41,449 bases of DNA. It comes from Bacillota bacterium. Lineage in GTDB: Bacteria; Bacillota; UBA4882; UBA8346. Under the pieces are notes generated by a model. It saw only the letters and a program-made list of their open reading frames with translations, was not told where the DNA came from and did not search any database. Every line of letters begins with the position of its first letter. Positions within the stretch are counted from its first letter, which is position 1. Positions 16,685-24,868 of this stretch are shown here, one piece after another. A program made the position numbers and the translations under genes. The stretch spans positions 1 through 41,449 of the forward strand of contig JAEYRN010000098.1 in NCBI GenBank assembly GCA_023435565.1. The letters are read 5' to 3'.

Positions 16685-17572
16685 GTGGACGAACTATTTG
16701 AATTTTTTAGCTTAAATATGTTTTTTTTCTTAAGATATCTATCATTGTTAACGGTTTCAGCTCTACTGACTGTTTTTTTATTGCCCTACCTAAACAATCT
16801 TTTTGTTGAATCCAATCTTTTAAAAATGAATTATCGTGGTGAAAAAATCCCGGCAGCAGCCGGTTTAATATTTCTGCTTGTAATACCTTTAATAATCGGT
16901 TTAGGTTTTTTGTTGGCAATTAATAGTTTTACATCAATACATGCCGTTCTGTTTTTAATAGTTATTCTGGGAATGGGATTAGCCGGTCTGGTTGACGACT
17001 GTTTGGGAAATCACCAAGAGAAGGGTTTTAAAGGGCATATAAAAGCCTTTTTTAAAGAACATAAACTTACTACCGGAGCAATTAAAGCTCTTTTCGGTGG
17101 TATTATTGCTTTGGTGTTTAGCATTGCTAATGCCAGGTTGAATGGTTTTGGACATTACCCTTGGATGTTTATAGTTGACTTTTTTTTAGTAGCCCTAGCC
17201 ACAAATATTATCAATTTGTTCGATCTTCGACCGGGGCGGGCCGGAAAGATGTTTTGTTTAGTTTTTACGTTAGTTTTGTTATTAAGTAAAAATTTTATTA
17301 GTTTTATCGGCTTATTTTTTCCGGTATTGGTCATTTTATTACTATACTTACCTCGAGATTTAAAGGCTAAAATGATGTTGGGCGACGTAGGTTCCAATCT
17401 TTTAGGAGCTACCTTGGGAATGATGATGGTTTGGATGTTGAGTGATTTTGGAAAAATTGTCGCTTTGATTATTTTCTTAGTTTTACAATTAGCCGCCGAA
17501 AAAATTTCATTTTCGGAAATTATCGATAAATATGGTCCACTTAAATATTTAGACCAACTAGGACGTGATTAA
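16685..17572 (+). CDS. MraY/WecA-like polyprenyl-phosphate sugar-phosphate transferase
   Basis: A 295-residue polytopic protein with about nine membrane helices, of glycosyltransferase family 4, which moves a sugar-1-phosphate from a UDP-sugar to undecaprenyl phosphate. The paired Asp motif is seen in GLAGLVDDCLG (about 98-108), the NxxD motif in NIINLFDLRPGRAGK (about 174-188) and MLGDVGSNLLG (about 230-240). The sugar-recognition loop HIHH of MraY is absent, and NLFDLRPGRA replaces the usual NxxDGLDG, so this is neither canonical MraY nor WecA. The GTG at 16685 uses GAGGTGATT overlapping the GT2 stop. With the GT2 it may make a sporulation- or division-linked lipid-sugar. Confidence 0.83.
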   Translation: MDELFEFFSLNMFFFLRYLSLLTVSALLTVFLLPYLNNLFVESNLLKMNYRGEKIPAAAGLIFLLVIPLIIGLGFLLAINSFTSIHAVLFLIVILGMGLAGLVDDCLGNHQEKGFKGHIKAFFKEHKLTTGAIKALFGGIIALVFSIANARLNGFGHYPWMFIVDFFLVALATNIINLFDLRPGRAGKMFCLVFTLVLLLSKNFISFIGLFFPVLVILLLYLPRDLKAKMMLGDVGSNLLGATLGMMMVWMLSDFGKIVALIIFLVLQLAAEKISFSEIIDKYGPLKYLDQLGRD

Positions 17573-17573
17573 T

Positions 17574-18410
17574 TTGCGATTGGGAGTGCACGTTTCAATC
17601 GGTAAGGGTTTGGCGGGTGCAGTTGTTCAAGCTCAGGCTCTTGGATGTGATGGGTTTCAGATGTTTGTGGCTAATCCTAGAGGCTGGGCCAGAAAACCGT
17701 TGGCTGAAAATGATATCGCTTTATTTAAAAGTAAAAGAAAAGCAGCGCAACTTTGGCCGGTAGTTGTACATTTAGCGTATCTACCCAACCCAGGCTCGGA
17801 AGATCCTGAGTTATATGAAAAGTCTGTAATTACTATAGCTGAAGAATTTAGGCGGGCCAATCTTTTGGAAGCCGATTTTTTTGTATTTCATCCCGGTAAA
17901 AACAAAGCGCGTCCTACAGGAATTCAACGTATAATAAAAGCGGTTAATTTAGTATTAACCAAAGTAACAGGCCCAACAATGATGCTCTTTGAGAACCAAG
18001 CCGGTGCCGGAGGGGAGATTGCCGGACAGTTTGAGGACCTTCGGGAATTATTTGACGGTATTGATGATCAATCAAGGATCGGCGTTTGTTTTGATACTTG
18101 TCATGCATTTGCCGCCGGTTATGATTTGAGTAATCGGGAAGGTTGGGAAAGAACCTTAGAGAGTTTAGAGAATACTTTAGGGATAGCCAGTATAAAGATG
18201 TTTCATTTAAACGATTCTTTGGGACCCCTTGGCTCAAGATTAGACCGTCACCAACATATTGGGGCCGGGAATATCGGATTAAAAGGCTTTGAATATTTGG
18301 TTAATCATCCTAAACTGAGTCAACTGCCGGGAATATTGGAAACACCTCAACAATCCACTGAGGATGATTTAAAAAATCTGGCGGTTTTGCGTCAACTTAT
18401 GAAGGAGTAA
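17574..18410 (+). CDS. nfo: Endonuclease IV (AP endonuclease)
   Basis: Endonuclease IV cuts DNA 5' of abasic sites. The 278-residue TIM-barrel protein begins LGVHVSIGKGL and shows the trinuclear zinc ligands in VVHLAYLPN, FVFHPGK, LFENQAG, VCFDTCHAFAAGYD, FHLNDS, DRHQHIGAGNIG and ILETP. A GTG at 17565 overlaps the preceding gene; the TTG at 17574 is preferred because AGGA (17560-17563) is then at a usable distance and the N-terminus matches the family. It overlaps no reading frame downstream and is followed after four bases by rnhA. Confidence 0.95.
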   Translation: MRLGVHVSIGKGLAGAVVQAQALGCDGFQMFVANPRGWARKPLAENDIALFKSKRKAAQLWPVVVHLAYLPNPGSEDPELYEKSVITIAEEFRRANLLEADFFVFHPGKNKARPTGIQRIIKAVNLVLTKVTGPTMMLFENQAGAGGEIAGQFEDLRELFDGIDDQSRIGVCFDTCHAFAAGYDLSNREGWERTLESLENTLGIASIKMFHLNDSLGPLGSRLDRHQHIGAGNIGLKGFEYLVNHPKLSQLPGILETPQQSTEDDLKNLAVLRQLMKE

Positions 18411-18414
18411 AATT

Positions 18415-18855
18415 TTGAAAACGGTAGATATTTATACGGACGGAGCTTGTTCCGGTAATCCGGGTCCCGGGGGTTGGGCCGCAATTCTTATCCATGAAGG
18501 CAAAGAACGGGAAATTTCTGGTTCTGAACCTCATACTACTAATCAACGAATGGAATTAACAGCAGCAGTTGAAGGACTTAAAGCGCTCAAATATGCCTGC
18601 CTGGTAAAATTATACTCCGATAGCGCTTATTTGGTTAATGCCTTTCGTCAAAACTGGCTCAAAAATTGGCTTTTAAACGGGTGGCAAAATTCCCAAAGAA
18701 AACCGGTTGAAAATCGTGATTTATGGGAAGAACTTCTTAAGCTAACCCAAATCCATCAAGTGGAATGGATTAAGGTGCCGGGGCATCGTGACAATGAATA
18801 CAATAATCGTTGTGATTTATTAGCCAGAAAAGCTTTAAAAGACCATGTAAAATAA
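18415..18855 (+). CDS. rnhA: Ribonuclease HI
   Basis: RNase HI degrades the RNA strand of RNA-DNA hybrids. The 146-residue protein has the full set of active-site residues: Asp in YTDGACSGNPGPGG, Glu in QRMELTAAVEGL, Asp in LYSDSAYLVNA, His in VPGHRDNEYNN and the final Asp in CDLLARKA. The basic handle region is present (WLLNGWQNSQRKP), as in E. coli RNase HI. The TTG start follows AAGGAG. It probably shares a transcript with nfo. Confidence 0.96.
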   Translation: MKTVDIYTDGACSGNPGPGGWAAILIHEGKEREISGSEPHTTNQRMELTAAVEGLKALKYACLVKLYSDSAYLVNAFRQNWLKNWLLNGWQNSQRKPVENRDLWEELLKLTQIHQVEWIKVPGHRDNEYNNRCDLLARKALKDHVK

Positions 18856-18975
18856 AAAATACAAAAGCTAATATTTTATTAAAACTTTTAAAAGTATAAT
18901 CATTTGGCAGGATTTAAGTTTTTAGATGGAGAAGGAATATTTCAAAATTTGTATGAAAAAGAAGGAGGTACTGCT

Positions 18976-19800
18976 TTGCTGACTCAGGCTCAAAATGAGG
19001 AATTGAGGGAAAGAGCCCTCCAGATGCGGGGGCATATTATCAAAATGTTAGCTGCCTCTAAATCAGGCCATCCAGGAGGATCTCTATCAGCTGTCGATCT
19101 ACTGTCATATCTCTATTTTTATAAAATGAAAGTAGATCCAAAAAATCCCCAAATACCGGATAGGGATAGGTTTATTCTAAGTAAGGGACATGCAGCTCCG
19201 GTTTTATATGCGGCCTTAGCAGAAAAGGGATATTTTGAAAAGGACCTGATTTGCACTTTACGTAAATTTAAAAGTATTCTCCAAGGACACCCGGATATGA
19301 GAAAAACTCCTGGTGTTGATATATCCACAGGCTCATTGGGCCAAGGGCTTTCCGTAGGTAACGGGATTGCCATTGCAGGAAAAATTGACCAAAAACCCTA
19401 TCGGGTATATGTACTAATCGGTGATGGTGAAAGCGAGGAAGGTCAGATTTGGGAAGCCGCCATGACCTCTGTCCATTATAAATTGGATAATTTAACAGCA
19501 TTTCTTGACTACAACCATCTTCAAATTGATGGGAAAATTGAAGATGTAAAATCTTTTACCGAACCGGCCACCCGTTTTGTAGCATTTGGATGGCATGTAA
19601 TCGAAATCGACGGTCACAATTTGGATGAAATTGACCAAGCTGTCACTGAAGCTGAAAAAACCAAAGGGAAACCGACTATGATTATCATGCATACTACAAA
19701 AGGTAAAGGTTGTTCTTTTATGGAGAATCAAGCCGGTTGGCATGGAAAGACCCCGAGTTCTGAAGAAGCGGCACAAGCTCTAAAAGAGCTTGGTCTTTAA
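18976..19800 (+). CDS. Transketolase, N-terminal subunit
   Basis: This 274-residue protein carries the thiamin-diphosphate pyrophosphate-binding half of transketolase; the pyrimidine-binding half is the next gene. Motifs include SGHPGGSLSAVDLLSYLYF, SKGHAAPVLYAAL, GSLGQGLSVGNGIA and the ThDP motif beginning GDGESEEGQIWEA and ending with the Asn of LDYNHLQIDG. The frame is open from TTG 18904, but GGAGG (18964-18968) seven bases before the TTG at 18976 fixes the start and gives a normal N-terminus. Transketolase exchanges two-carbon units between pentose and other sugar phosphates. Split enzymes are common in Clostridia and archaea. Confidence 0.95.
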   Translation: MLTQAQNEELRERALQMRGHIIKMLAASKSGHPGGSLSAVDLLSYLYFYKMKVDPKNPQIPDRDRFILSKGHAAPVLYAALAEKGYFEKDLICTLRKFKSILQGHPDMRKTPGVDISTGSLGQGLSVGNGIAIAGKIDQKPYRVYVLIGDGESEEGQIWEAAMTSVHYKLDNLTAFLDYNHLQIDGKIEDVKSFTEPATRFVAFGWHVIEIDGHNLDEIDQAVTEAEKTKGKPTMIIMHTTKGKGCSFMENQAGWHGKTPSSEEAAQALKELGL

Positions 19801-19899
19801 TCCAGTTGACAGTTAACAGTTATCTAATTTGTATTGCTACAATGAGTTTTAGCCATATAAACTGTCTACTGCAATCTGTTGAAGGAGAGGTTCAAATAA

Positions 19900-20844
19900 A
19901 TGGGTGACCGAATAGCAACACGTGACGCGTATGGAAAAGCGTTAGTTAAATTAGGAGAAACAAATCCGAATATTGTGGTTTTAGACGCTGATCTTTCAAA
20001 ATCAACAAAAACCGATGCTTTTTCAAAAAAATTTCCAGAACGTTTTATTCAGATGGGAATAGCTGAAGCTGATATGATGTCAACTGCAGGCGGTTTAGCT
20101 TCTGCAGGTAAAATACCATTTGCAAGCACTTTTGCGATCTTTGCTACCGGTAGGGCATATGACCAAGTTCGAAATACTATCGGTTATGCCGGTTTAAATG
20201 TGAAAATTGCCGCAACTCATGCTGGTGTAACCGTGGGCGCCGACGGTGGATCACATCAATCCATTGAAGATATAGCCTTGATGAGAGTCATACCTGGGAT
20301 GACTGTATTAAATCCTGCGGACGCTACGGAAACTGAAAAATTAATTTTTGCCGCTGCCCAACATAAAGGTCCAGTTTATATCAGATTAGGTAGAGAACCA
20401 ATGCCAATGGTCTTTGGAGACGATTATCAACCGGAGATTGGTAAAGCAGTCCGTCTCCGAGAAGGTAAAGCGGCTACCATAATTGCAACCGGGATAATGG
20501 TTGAGCGTGTTTTAATCGCCGCAGATTTACTCAGCCAAAAAGGGACTTCCGTAAGGGTAATTAATATACACACTATAAAACCGATCGACAGCGCTGAAAT
20601 TATTAAAGCGGCCTGGGAAACAGGGGCTATTGTTACTGCTGAAGAGCATTCGGTAATTGGAGGTTTAGCAAGCGCTGTTGCTGAAGTTGTAGTCCAAAAC
20701 CATCCGGTTCCAATGGAGTTTATTGGTGTAAAAGACCGGTTTGGGCAATCCGGTGAGCCTTCCGAACTTATGGAGGAGTACGGCTTAAATCCCGAACACA
20801 TTGTGGCGGCCGTTGAAAAAGCAATTGGTAGAAAAGATTCTTAA
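19900..20844 (+). CDS. Transketolase, C-terminal subunit
   Basis: The 314-residue second half of the split transketolase contains the pyrimidine-binding domain and the C-terminal transketolase domain. The activating Glu is in FIQMGIAEADMMSTAGGLA, and THAGVTVGADGGSHQSIEDIA and GLASAVAEVV follow. Homology to the C-terminal half of DXP synthase exists, but the preceding N-half and the length fit transketolase. The ATG at 19900 follows AAGGAGAGG. The 99-base gap before it contains a 12-bp imperfect inverted repeat (19803-19814 with 19859-19870). Confidence 0.95.
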   Translation: MGDRIATRDAYGKALVKLGETNPNIVVLDADLSKSTKTDAFSKKFPERFIQMGIAEADMMSTAGGLASAGKIPFASTFAIFATGRAYDQVRNTIGYAGLNVKIAATHAGVTVGADGGSHQSIEDIALMRVIPGMTVLNPADATETEKLIFAAAQHKGPVYIRLGREPMPMVFGDDYQPEIGKAVRLREGKAATIIATGIMVERVLIAADLLSQKGTSVRVINIHTIKPIDSAEIIKAAWETGAIVTAEEHSVIGGLASAVAEVVVQNHPVPMEFIGVKDRFGQSGEPSELMEEYGLNPEHIVAAVEKAIGRKDS

Positions 20845-20946
20845 AAATAGAAGCCTGGAAACAGAAGTCAGTAGCCAGGAGATAAATCGTAATTTATTAC
20901 CTCAAAGACGTGAAAGACACTGAGAAATATTAAGGAGTGAAGAAGG

Positions 20947-22059
20947 ATGATTAAGAAAATTGCGTTTATGACCGGCGGAGGAGACTGTGCCGGTATTAAT
21001 TCCTTTATTGCCGCAGCGGTTCGACAGGGTATAAAAAAATATGGGGTCGAATTTGTCGGAATCCGAAAAGCTTTTGAAGGCGCTTGTTCGGAAAGGATCG
21101 AAGACCATTTGCTCCCATTATCTTATGATACGGTTAATGGTTTGGAGATTAAACCCAGTACTATTTTGGAATCTTCTCGTTTTAACCCTTTTTCCTCCGA
21201 AAATATGGTCAAAGGATTCCCGCAAAAGCTGGTTGAAAATCTAAAAAAGATTGGTGTAGATGCGGTTTTAGCCACCGGTGGCAATGACACAATTAAGTCA
21301 AGCATGGGGCTTTCAAATCTTAATTTTCCTGTAATAGCCGCTCCTAAGAGTATTGATAATGATGTTTCCGGAACCGACACTATGCTGGGTTTTAAGACCG
21401 CTGTTGCGTTTGGTGCAATGGCCGTGCGTAGTACCGCGGAATCGGCCAAAACCCACCGCCGTATATCAATCGTTGAAATCATGGGAAGAGATGCAGGTTG
21501 GCTTACTATGGAGATTGGTATTGCAGCAGCAACTGACTTAATTTTAATTCCGGAAAAGCAAGTGGAATTATCAAAATTATGCGATAGGATTATCGAGATT
21601 AATAGGGACCAAAAATATGTCAACTTGGTTGTTGCCGAAGGATTTAAAATTAAACCGGATGATCCGGTTCTTTTAAAAGCCAAGGCTGAAAGCCCTGTGG
21701 TTAAAGCTTTAGTTGAAGAAGATCTTGGGATTGATTCTCACGGTAACCCTAAACTGGGAGGAATTGGGCAGATTTTACGCCGAATCATCAAGATTCAATT
21801 AGGTTTAAAGAAACTTGAAGATGTTCGTGCCACCGATTTGGGATTTTCTATGCGAGGTCTGGTACCGGTTGCCGACGATGTGATATTAGGGAGCAGATTT
21901 GGAATTTCCGCAGTTGATCTGTTATTTCAAGGAATGAGTGGGAAGATGGTAGGTTTACAAGGAAATAAGATTGTGACCGTACCATTCCCAGAAGCGTTGG
22001 TCCAAAAACAAATTAATTGGAATGAAACTGAATTGGCAAGTGTTGGGGTAGTTTATTAA
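20947..22059 (+). CDS. 6-phosphofructokinase, PPi-type signature
   Basis: The enzyme phosphorylates fructose 6-phosphate, and in many anaerobes sedoheptulose 7-phosphate. The 370-residue protein starts with the phosphate loop MTGGGDCAGIN (8-18) and has GGNDT at 111-115 and PKSIDND at 133-139. The Asp of GGxDT and the Lys before the SIDND catalytic motif are the residues that mark PPi-dependent enzymes; ATP enzymes have GGDGS and PGTIDND. The third residue of GGNDT is Asn, where Asp or Glu is usual, which is odd. MGRDAGWLTME and the substrate-binding region are normal. The ATG follows AAGGAGTGA. It lies between transketolase and aldolase. Confidence 0.88.
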   Translation: MIKKIAFMTGGGDCAGINSFIAAAVRQGIKKYGVEFVGIRKAFEGACSERIEDHLLPLSYDTVNGLEIKPSTILESSRFNPFSSENMVKGFPQKLVENLKKIGVDAVLATGGNDTIKSSMGLSNLNFPVIAAPKSIDNDVSGTDTMLGFKTAVAFGAMAVRSTAESAKTHRRISIVEIMGRDAGWLTMEIGIAAATDLILIPEKQVELSKLCDRIIEINRDQKYVNLVVAEGFKIKPDDPVLLKAKAESPVVKALVEEDLGIDSHGNPKLGGIGQILRRIIKIQLGLKKLEDVRATDLGFSMRGLVPVADDVILGSRFGISAVDLLFQGMSGKMVGLQGNKIVTVPFPEALVQKQINWNETELASVGVVY

Positions 22060-22157
22060 GGCGTTAGCATGAGGTTTGATCTTTTATAGTTAGAAATGCC
22101 AACCGTTACATAGAACAATAGAAATGTTGATCATTATTCATACCTCACCTTACGCCT
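22059..22157. repeat. Inverted repeat in the pfk-fba gap
   Basis: Two pairs match: AGGCGT (22059-22064) with ACGCCT (22152-22157) and TGAGGT (22070-22075) with ACCTCA (22142-22147), enclosing about 66 bases. It could fold as a hairpin in the transcript between pfk and fba, or be a degenerate mobile repeat. There is no T tract, so it is not a simple terminator. Confidence 0.45.
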
Positions 22158-22185
22158 AAATGAAATAATAATAAGGAGTGATTTT

Positions 22186-23196
22186 ATGTTAGTAACATCG
22201 AAAGCAATTTTAGAAGCCAGTTTAAATGCCTATCGAGCTGGTCAACCCTTTGCGGTTGGAGCTTACAATGTCAACAATATGGAACAGATGCAAGGAATAA
22301 TGAAGGCCGCTAAAGAAACTCAATCTCCGGTAATCGTCCAAGTAAGCCGTGGTGCCTTGAAATATGCCGATGACAAGTATTTAAGAAATATCATCATGGC
22401 CGGTATAGAGTTAAACCAGGATATCCCAGTGGCTGTTCACCTTGATCATGGTAATAATTTAGATAGTGTTAAACGCGCTATCGACCTTGGGTTTACTTCG
22501 GTAATGATTGACGGTTCTTTATTAGAAGATTCTAAGACCCCATCTGATTTTGCCTATAATGTCAAAGTTACCAGTGAAGTTGTTAAATACGCTCATGATC
22601 GGGGCGTAAGCGTAGAAGGTGAGATTGGGACCTTGGGTGGGATTGAGGATGGTGTTGGATCAGGTCATACTCATCTAACAAACCCTGAAGAAGCAGCAGA
22701 ATTTGTTGCAAAAACCGGAGTAGACGCTTTAGCAATTTCCGTTGGTACTTCTCATGGTGCTTTTAAATTTAAAGGTGAAGCAAAAATCGCCTTTGATGTT
22801 ATCGAAAATTGTCGTAAGCTTATGCCAAATGTTTATTTGGTTTCTCATGGCTCTTCCAGTGTTCCAAAGGAATTGGTCGATATTATTAATCAATACGGCG
22901 GACAAATGGAACATGCAGCCGGTATGCCGTTGGAAACCTTAGAAAAAGCAACCACCTATGGTATGAATAAAATTAATGTTGATACCGACATCCGGTTGGC
23001 TGCTACAGCGGCTACCAGGAAGTACTTGGCTGAAAATCCCAGTAAATTCGATCAACGCGACTATGCCGGCGCGGCTCGTGAAGCGGTTGCCCAGGAGATT
23101 ATCAAACGGATGAAAGCATTTAATACCGCTGGCCATATCAAAGATGTTCCTAACTGGGGTTTGGAAGAAATGAAACAGAAATATCAAGGGAAATAA
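22186..23196 (+). CDS. fba: Class II fructose-bisphosphate aldolase
   Basis: This 336-residue zinc aldolase cleaves fructose 1,6-bisphosphate and can also handle sedoheptulose 1,7-bisphosphate. The key segments are HLDHG at 85-89 (general acid/base Asp87 and zinc ligand His88), EGEIGTLGGIEDG, SVGTSHGAFKF with a zinc His, LVSHGSSSVP and INVDTDIRLA. The ATG start follows AAGGAG. The 126-base gap from the PFK gene contains a long inverted repeat (22059-22157). Confidence 0.95.
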   Translation: MLVTSKAILEASLNAYRAGQPFAVGAYNVNNMEQMQGIMKAAKETQSPVIVQVSRGALKYADDKYLRNIIMAGIELNQDIPVAVHLDHGNNLDSVKRAIDLGFTSVMIDGSLLEDSKTPSDFAYNVKVTSEVVKYAHDRGVSVEGEIGTLGGIEDGVGSGHTHLTNPEEAAEFVAKTGVDALAISVGTSHGAFKFKGEAKIAFDVIENCRKLMPNVYLVSHGSSSVPKELVDIINQYGGQMEHAAGMPLETLEKATTYGMNKINVDTDIRLAATAATRKYLAENPSKFDQRDYAGAAREAVAQEIIKRMKAFNTAGHIKDVPNWGLEEMKQKYQGK

Positions 23197-23288
23197 TAAT
23201 TTTGGTAATATATGGAATTGGGAGCCAGGAGACAGATCATAGTCCACTGGCTTCTAAATTATTTATCTCTATTTTTTATATTTCAATT

Positions 23289-23936
23289 TTAAACCCGCAA
23301 CAATGCCAAAAATATTAGAATTATTCCGGGAACAAGCCCAATCCATTTTTGGTTGAAATTGAAGTTCATTGCGCATTTATTACCGAGTAAAAATCCAAAG
23401 GATAACGAAAACCATTGAAAGAGCCCAACTGAGATAGGGATTAGAAATGAGTAAAATCCCAATAAGGCGCTACCTATACCAACTCCAATTGCATCTAATG
23501 AAAGGCCTAGTCCCAGTAATATTGACTCGGTGGTATCAATAGCCCCGGAAGAATCAAGGTCGAACTCTATCGGGTTTCTGAAAATATGAATGGTGATTCC
23601 CAATGACTTAATACCTATTTTCATTAAAGTTTTGGTTGAAACCGTTTTAATAGAGTTAGCACGATTCGGCTCATTTTTTAAAAGAGTTTGAAGGATAATC
23701 CAAATACCCATCAAAATCAAGATAGATGCTCCAAGCATTTTTGAAATCGAGTACGGGACTATTTTGGAAAGGCTTTTTCCGGCTAATAACGCGGCGCTAG
23801 TGTAGATGATTGAGAACAATGATATTAATAGTTTTGATGAAAAGGATATTTTTATTTGGCGTAATCCGTAAACCAAACCGGCACTGAAAGCATCAAGGCT
23901 TAATGATAATGCTAGTAATATAATTGATAAAATCAT
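23289..23936 (-). CDS. ytaF: YtaF-like sporulation membrane protein (MntP/cadmium-resistance fold)
   Basis: The 215-residue protein has six predicted membrane helices in two repeats with LSLSLDAFSAGLVYGLRQIKI (about 9-29, N-terminal half) and the matching GLGLSLDAIGVGIGSALLG (about 141-159). These Asp-containing helices mark the YtaF/MntP family. YtaF is expressed in sporulation in Bacillus but its exact role is unknown. The ATG on the - strand follows GGAGTGA by about five bases. A hydrophilic loop between the halves (about 93-130) contains an acidic FDLDSSGAID stretch resembling a metal-binding loop. It is read divergently from the LiaF-like gene. Confidence 0.87.
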   Translation of the reverse strand: MILSIILLALSLSLDAFSAGLVYGLRQIKISFSSKLLISLFSIIYTSAALLAGKSLSKIVPYSISKMLGASILILMGIWIILQTLLKNEPNRANSIKTVSTKTLMKIGIKSLGITIHIFRNPIEFDLDSSGAIDTTESILLGLGLSLDAIGVGIGSALLGFYSFLIPISVGLFQWFSLSFGFLLGNKCAMNFNFNQKWIGLVPGIILIFLALLRV

Positions 23937-24022
23937 CGGCTCACTCCCGAAATATAATATTGAGCTTTTTTATTATATGAACAGTGCCGATACTTTGGTT
24001 AAGAACAAGGGAGGAGAGGAAT

Positions 24023-24553
24023 ATGAAAATGGGATTTATTTTTAGTCAGGTTTTTTGGGGATTATTTTTAGTTTTATTAGGTGTTTCTTTTATTCTTAAG
24101 GTTTTATTCCACTTAGACATACCCGTCTTTAGATTGTTTGTGTCATTTTTATTGATTTACATGGGACTAAGAGTTTTAACCGGAGGTTTTGGTTGTGAAA
24201 GAAATAGCCGAAATATGATCTTTAATGACTATCAATTTAGGGTTACAGCCGATGGAGAGTATAATGTGATCTTTGGTCGAGGAGTTGTTGATCTAACCGG
24301 TTATCAAGTCGATGCGAATACCAGGATTAAAATCAATACAATCTTTGGTTCGGGTTTGGTAAAGTTGGACCCAGCCCAACCATTAAAAATCAAAGTCAAT
24401 TCCGCCTTTGCCGGAGCCAAGATGCCGGATGGTAACATGATTTCTTTCGGTGAATATAACTATCAAACTCCTGCAGTTAAAGACGACCAGCCCTATGGGA
24501 TTATGGAAGTGAATGTAGTTTTCGGGGAATTACAAATGACAGAAAGTAAGTAA
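24023..24553 (+). CDS. LiaF-like membrane protein
   Basis: This 176-residue protein has two membrane helices (about 4-28 and 34-52) and a beta-rich C-terminal domain made of repeats such as NVIFGRGVVDL, NTIFGSGLVKL and NVVFGELQ, typical of the LiaF/YvqF C-terminal domain. In Bacillus LiaF restrains the LiaS kinase that senses envelope damage; here no kinase or regulator is adjacent, so its partner is unknown. The ATG at 24023 follows GGAGAGG; the 13 upstream in-frame codons are outside the likely gene. Confidence 0.8.
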   Translation: MKMGFIFSQVFWGLFLVLLGVSFILKVLFHLDIPVFRLFVSFLLIYMGLRVLTGGFGCERNSRNMIFNDYQFRVTADGEYNVIFGRGVVDLTGYQVDANTRIKINTIFGSGLVKLDPAQPLKIKVNSAFAGAKMPDGNMISFGEYNYQTPAVKDDQPYGIMEVNVVFGELQMTESK

Positions 24554-24591
24554 GTTTTTAGGTTGTGGTTTTATAAAAGCTTTGATATAAG

Positions 24592-24621
24592 GCTATTGGA
24601 TATTATTCCGGTAGCTTTTTT
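24592..24621 (+). terminator. Rho-independent terminator of the LiaF-like gene
   Basis: A nine-pair stem with wobbles (GCTATTGGA 24592-24600 / TTCCGGTAGC 24606-24615) runs into six T residues. Confidence 0.7.
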
Positions 24622-24868
24622 ATTATTGAAATGAGTCTGTGAATTTATAAAAAAATAATTTGTGGCAAAGGCTTGTTAATACTGTATTTACTGATTTTTT
24701 ACGGTGATTTTTACGGATACAAAACTTTATAAATTTTTATTATAATGCATTCAAGTAAGTTTGATGAAGAGGGCTATTCTACTTCATTTGAGTTTACCAA
24801 GGAGGAGGTGTGTAAATTCAATACTAAATAGGCGTTATTTTCTAATTTATTAATAAGGAGGATTTACT
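24622..24868 (+). promoter_or_regulatory. Leader of the lipoprotein gene with tandem repeat and TATAAT box
   Basis: Two adjacent copies of TGATTTTT(T)ACGG lie at 24692-24704 and 24705-24716. A perfect TATAAT follows at 24741-24746, without a clear -35. Downstream is a small hairpin (ATGAAG 24763 region with CTTCAT). A second strong purine-rich site, AAGGAGGAGG near 24800, is followed only by a seven-codon frame. The repeat may be a regulator site. Confidence 0.4.

Noticed and set aside
24763..24852. 29-codon frame starting ATG AAG AGG upstream of the lipoprotein gene
   Set aside because: No ribosome binding site at its ATG, no domain, and it runs through a purine-rich Shine-Dalgarno-like site.
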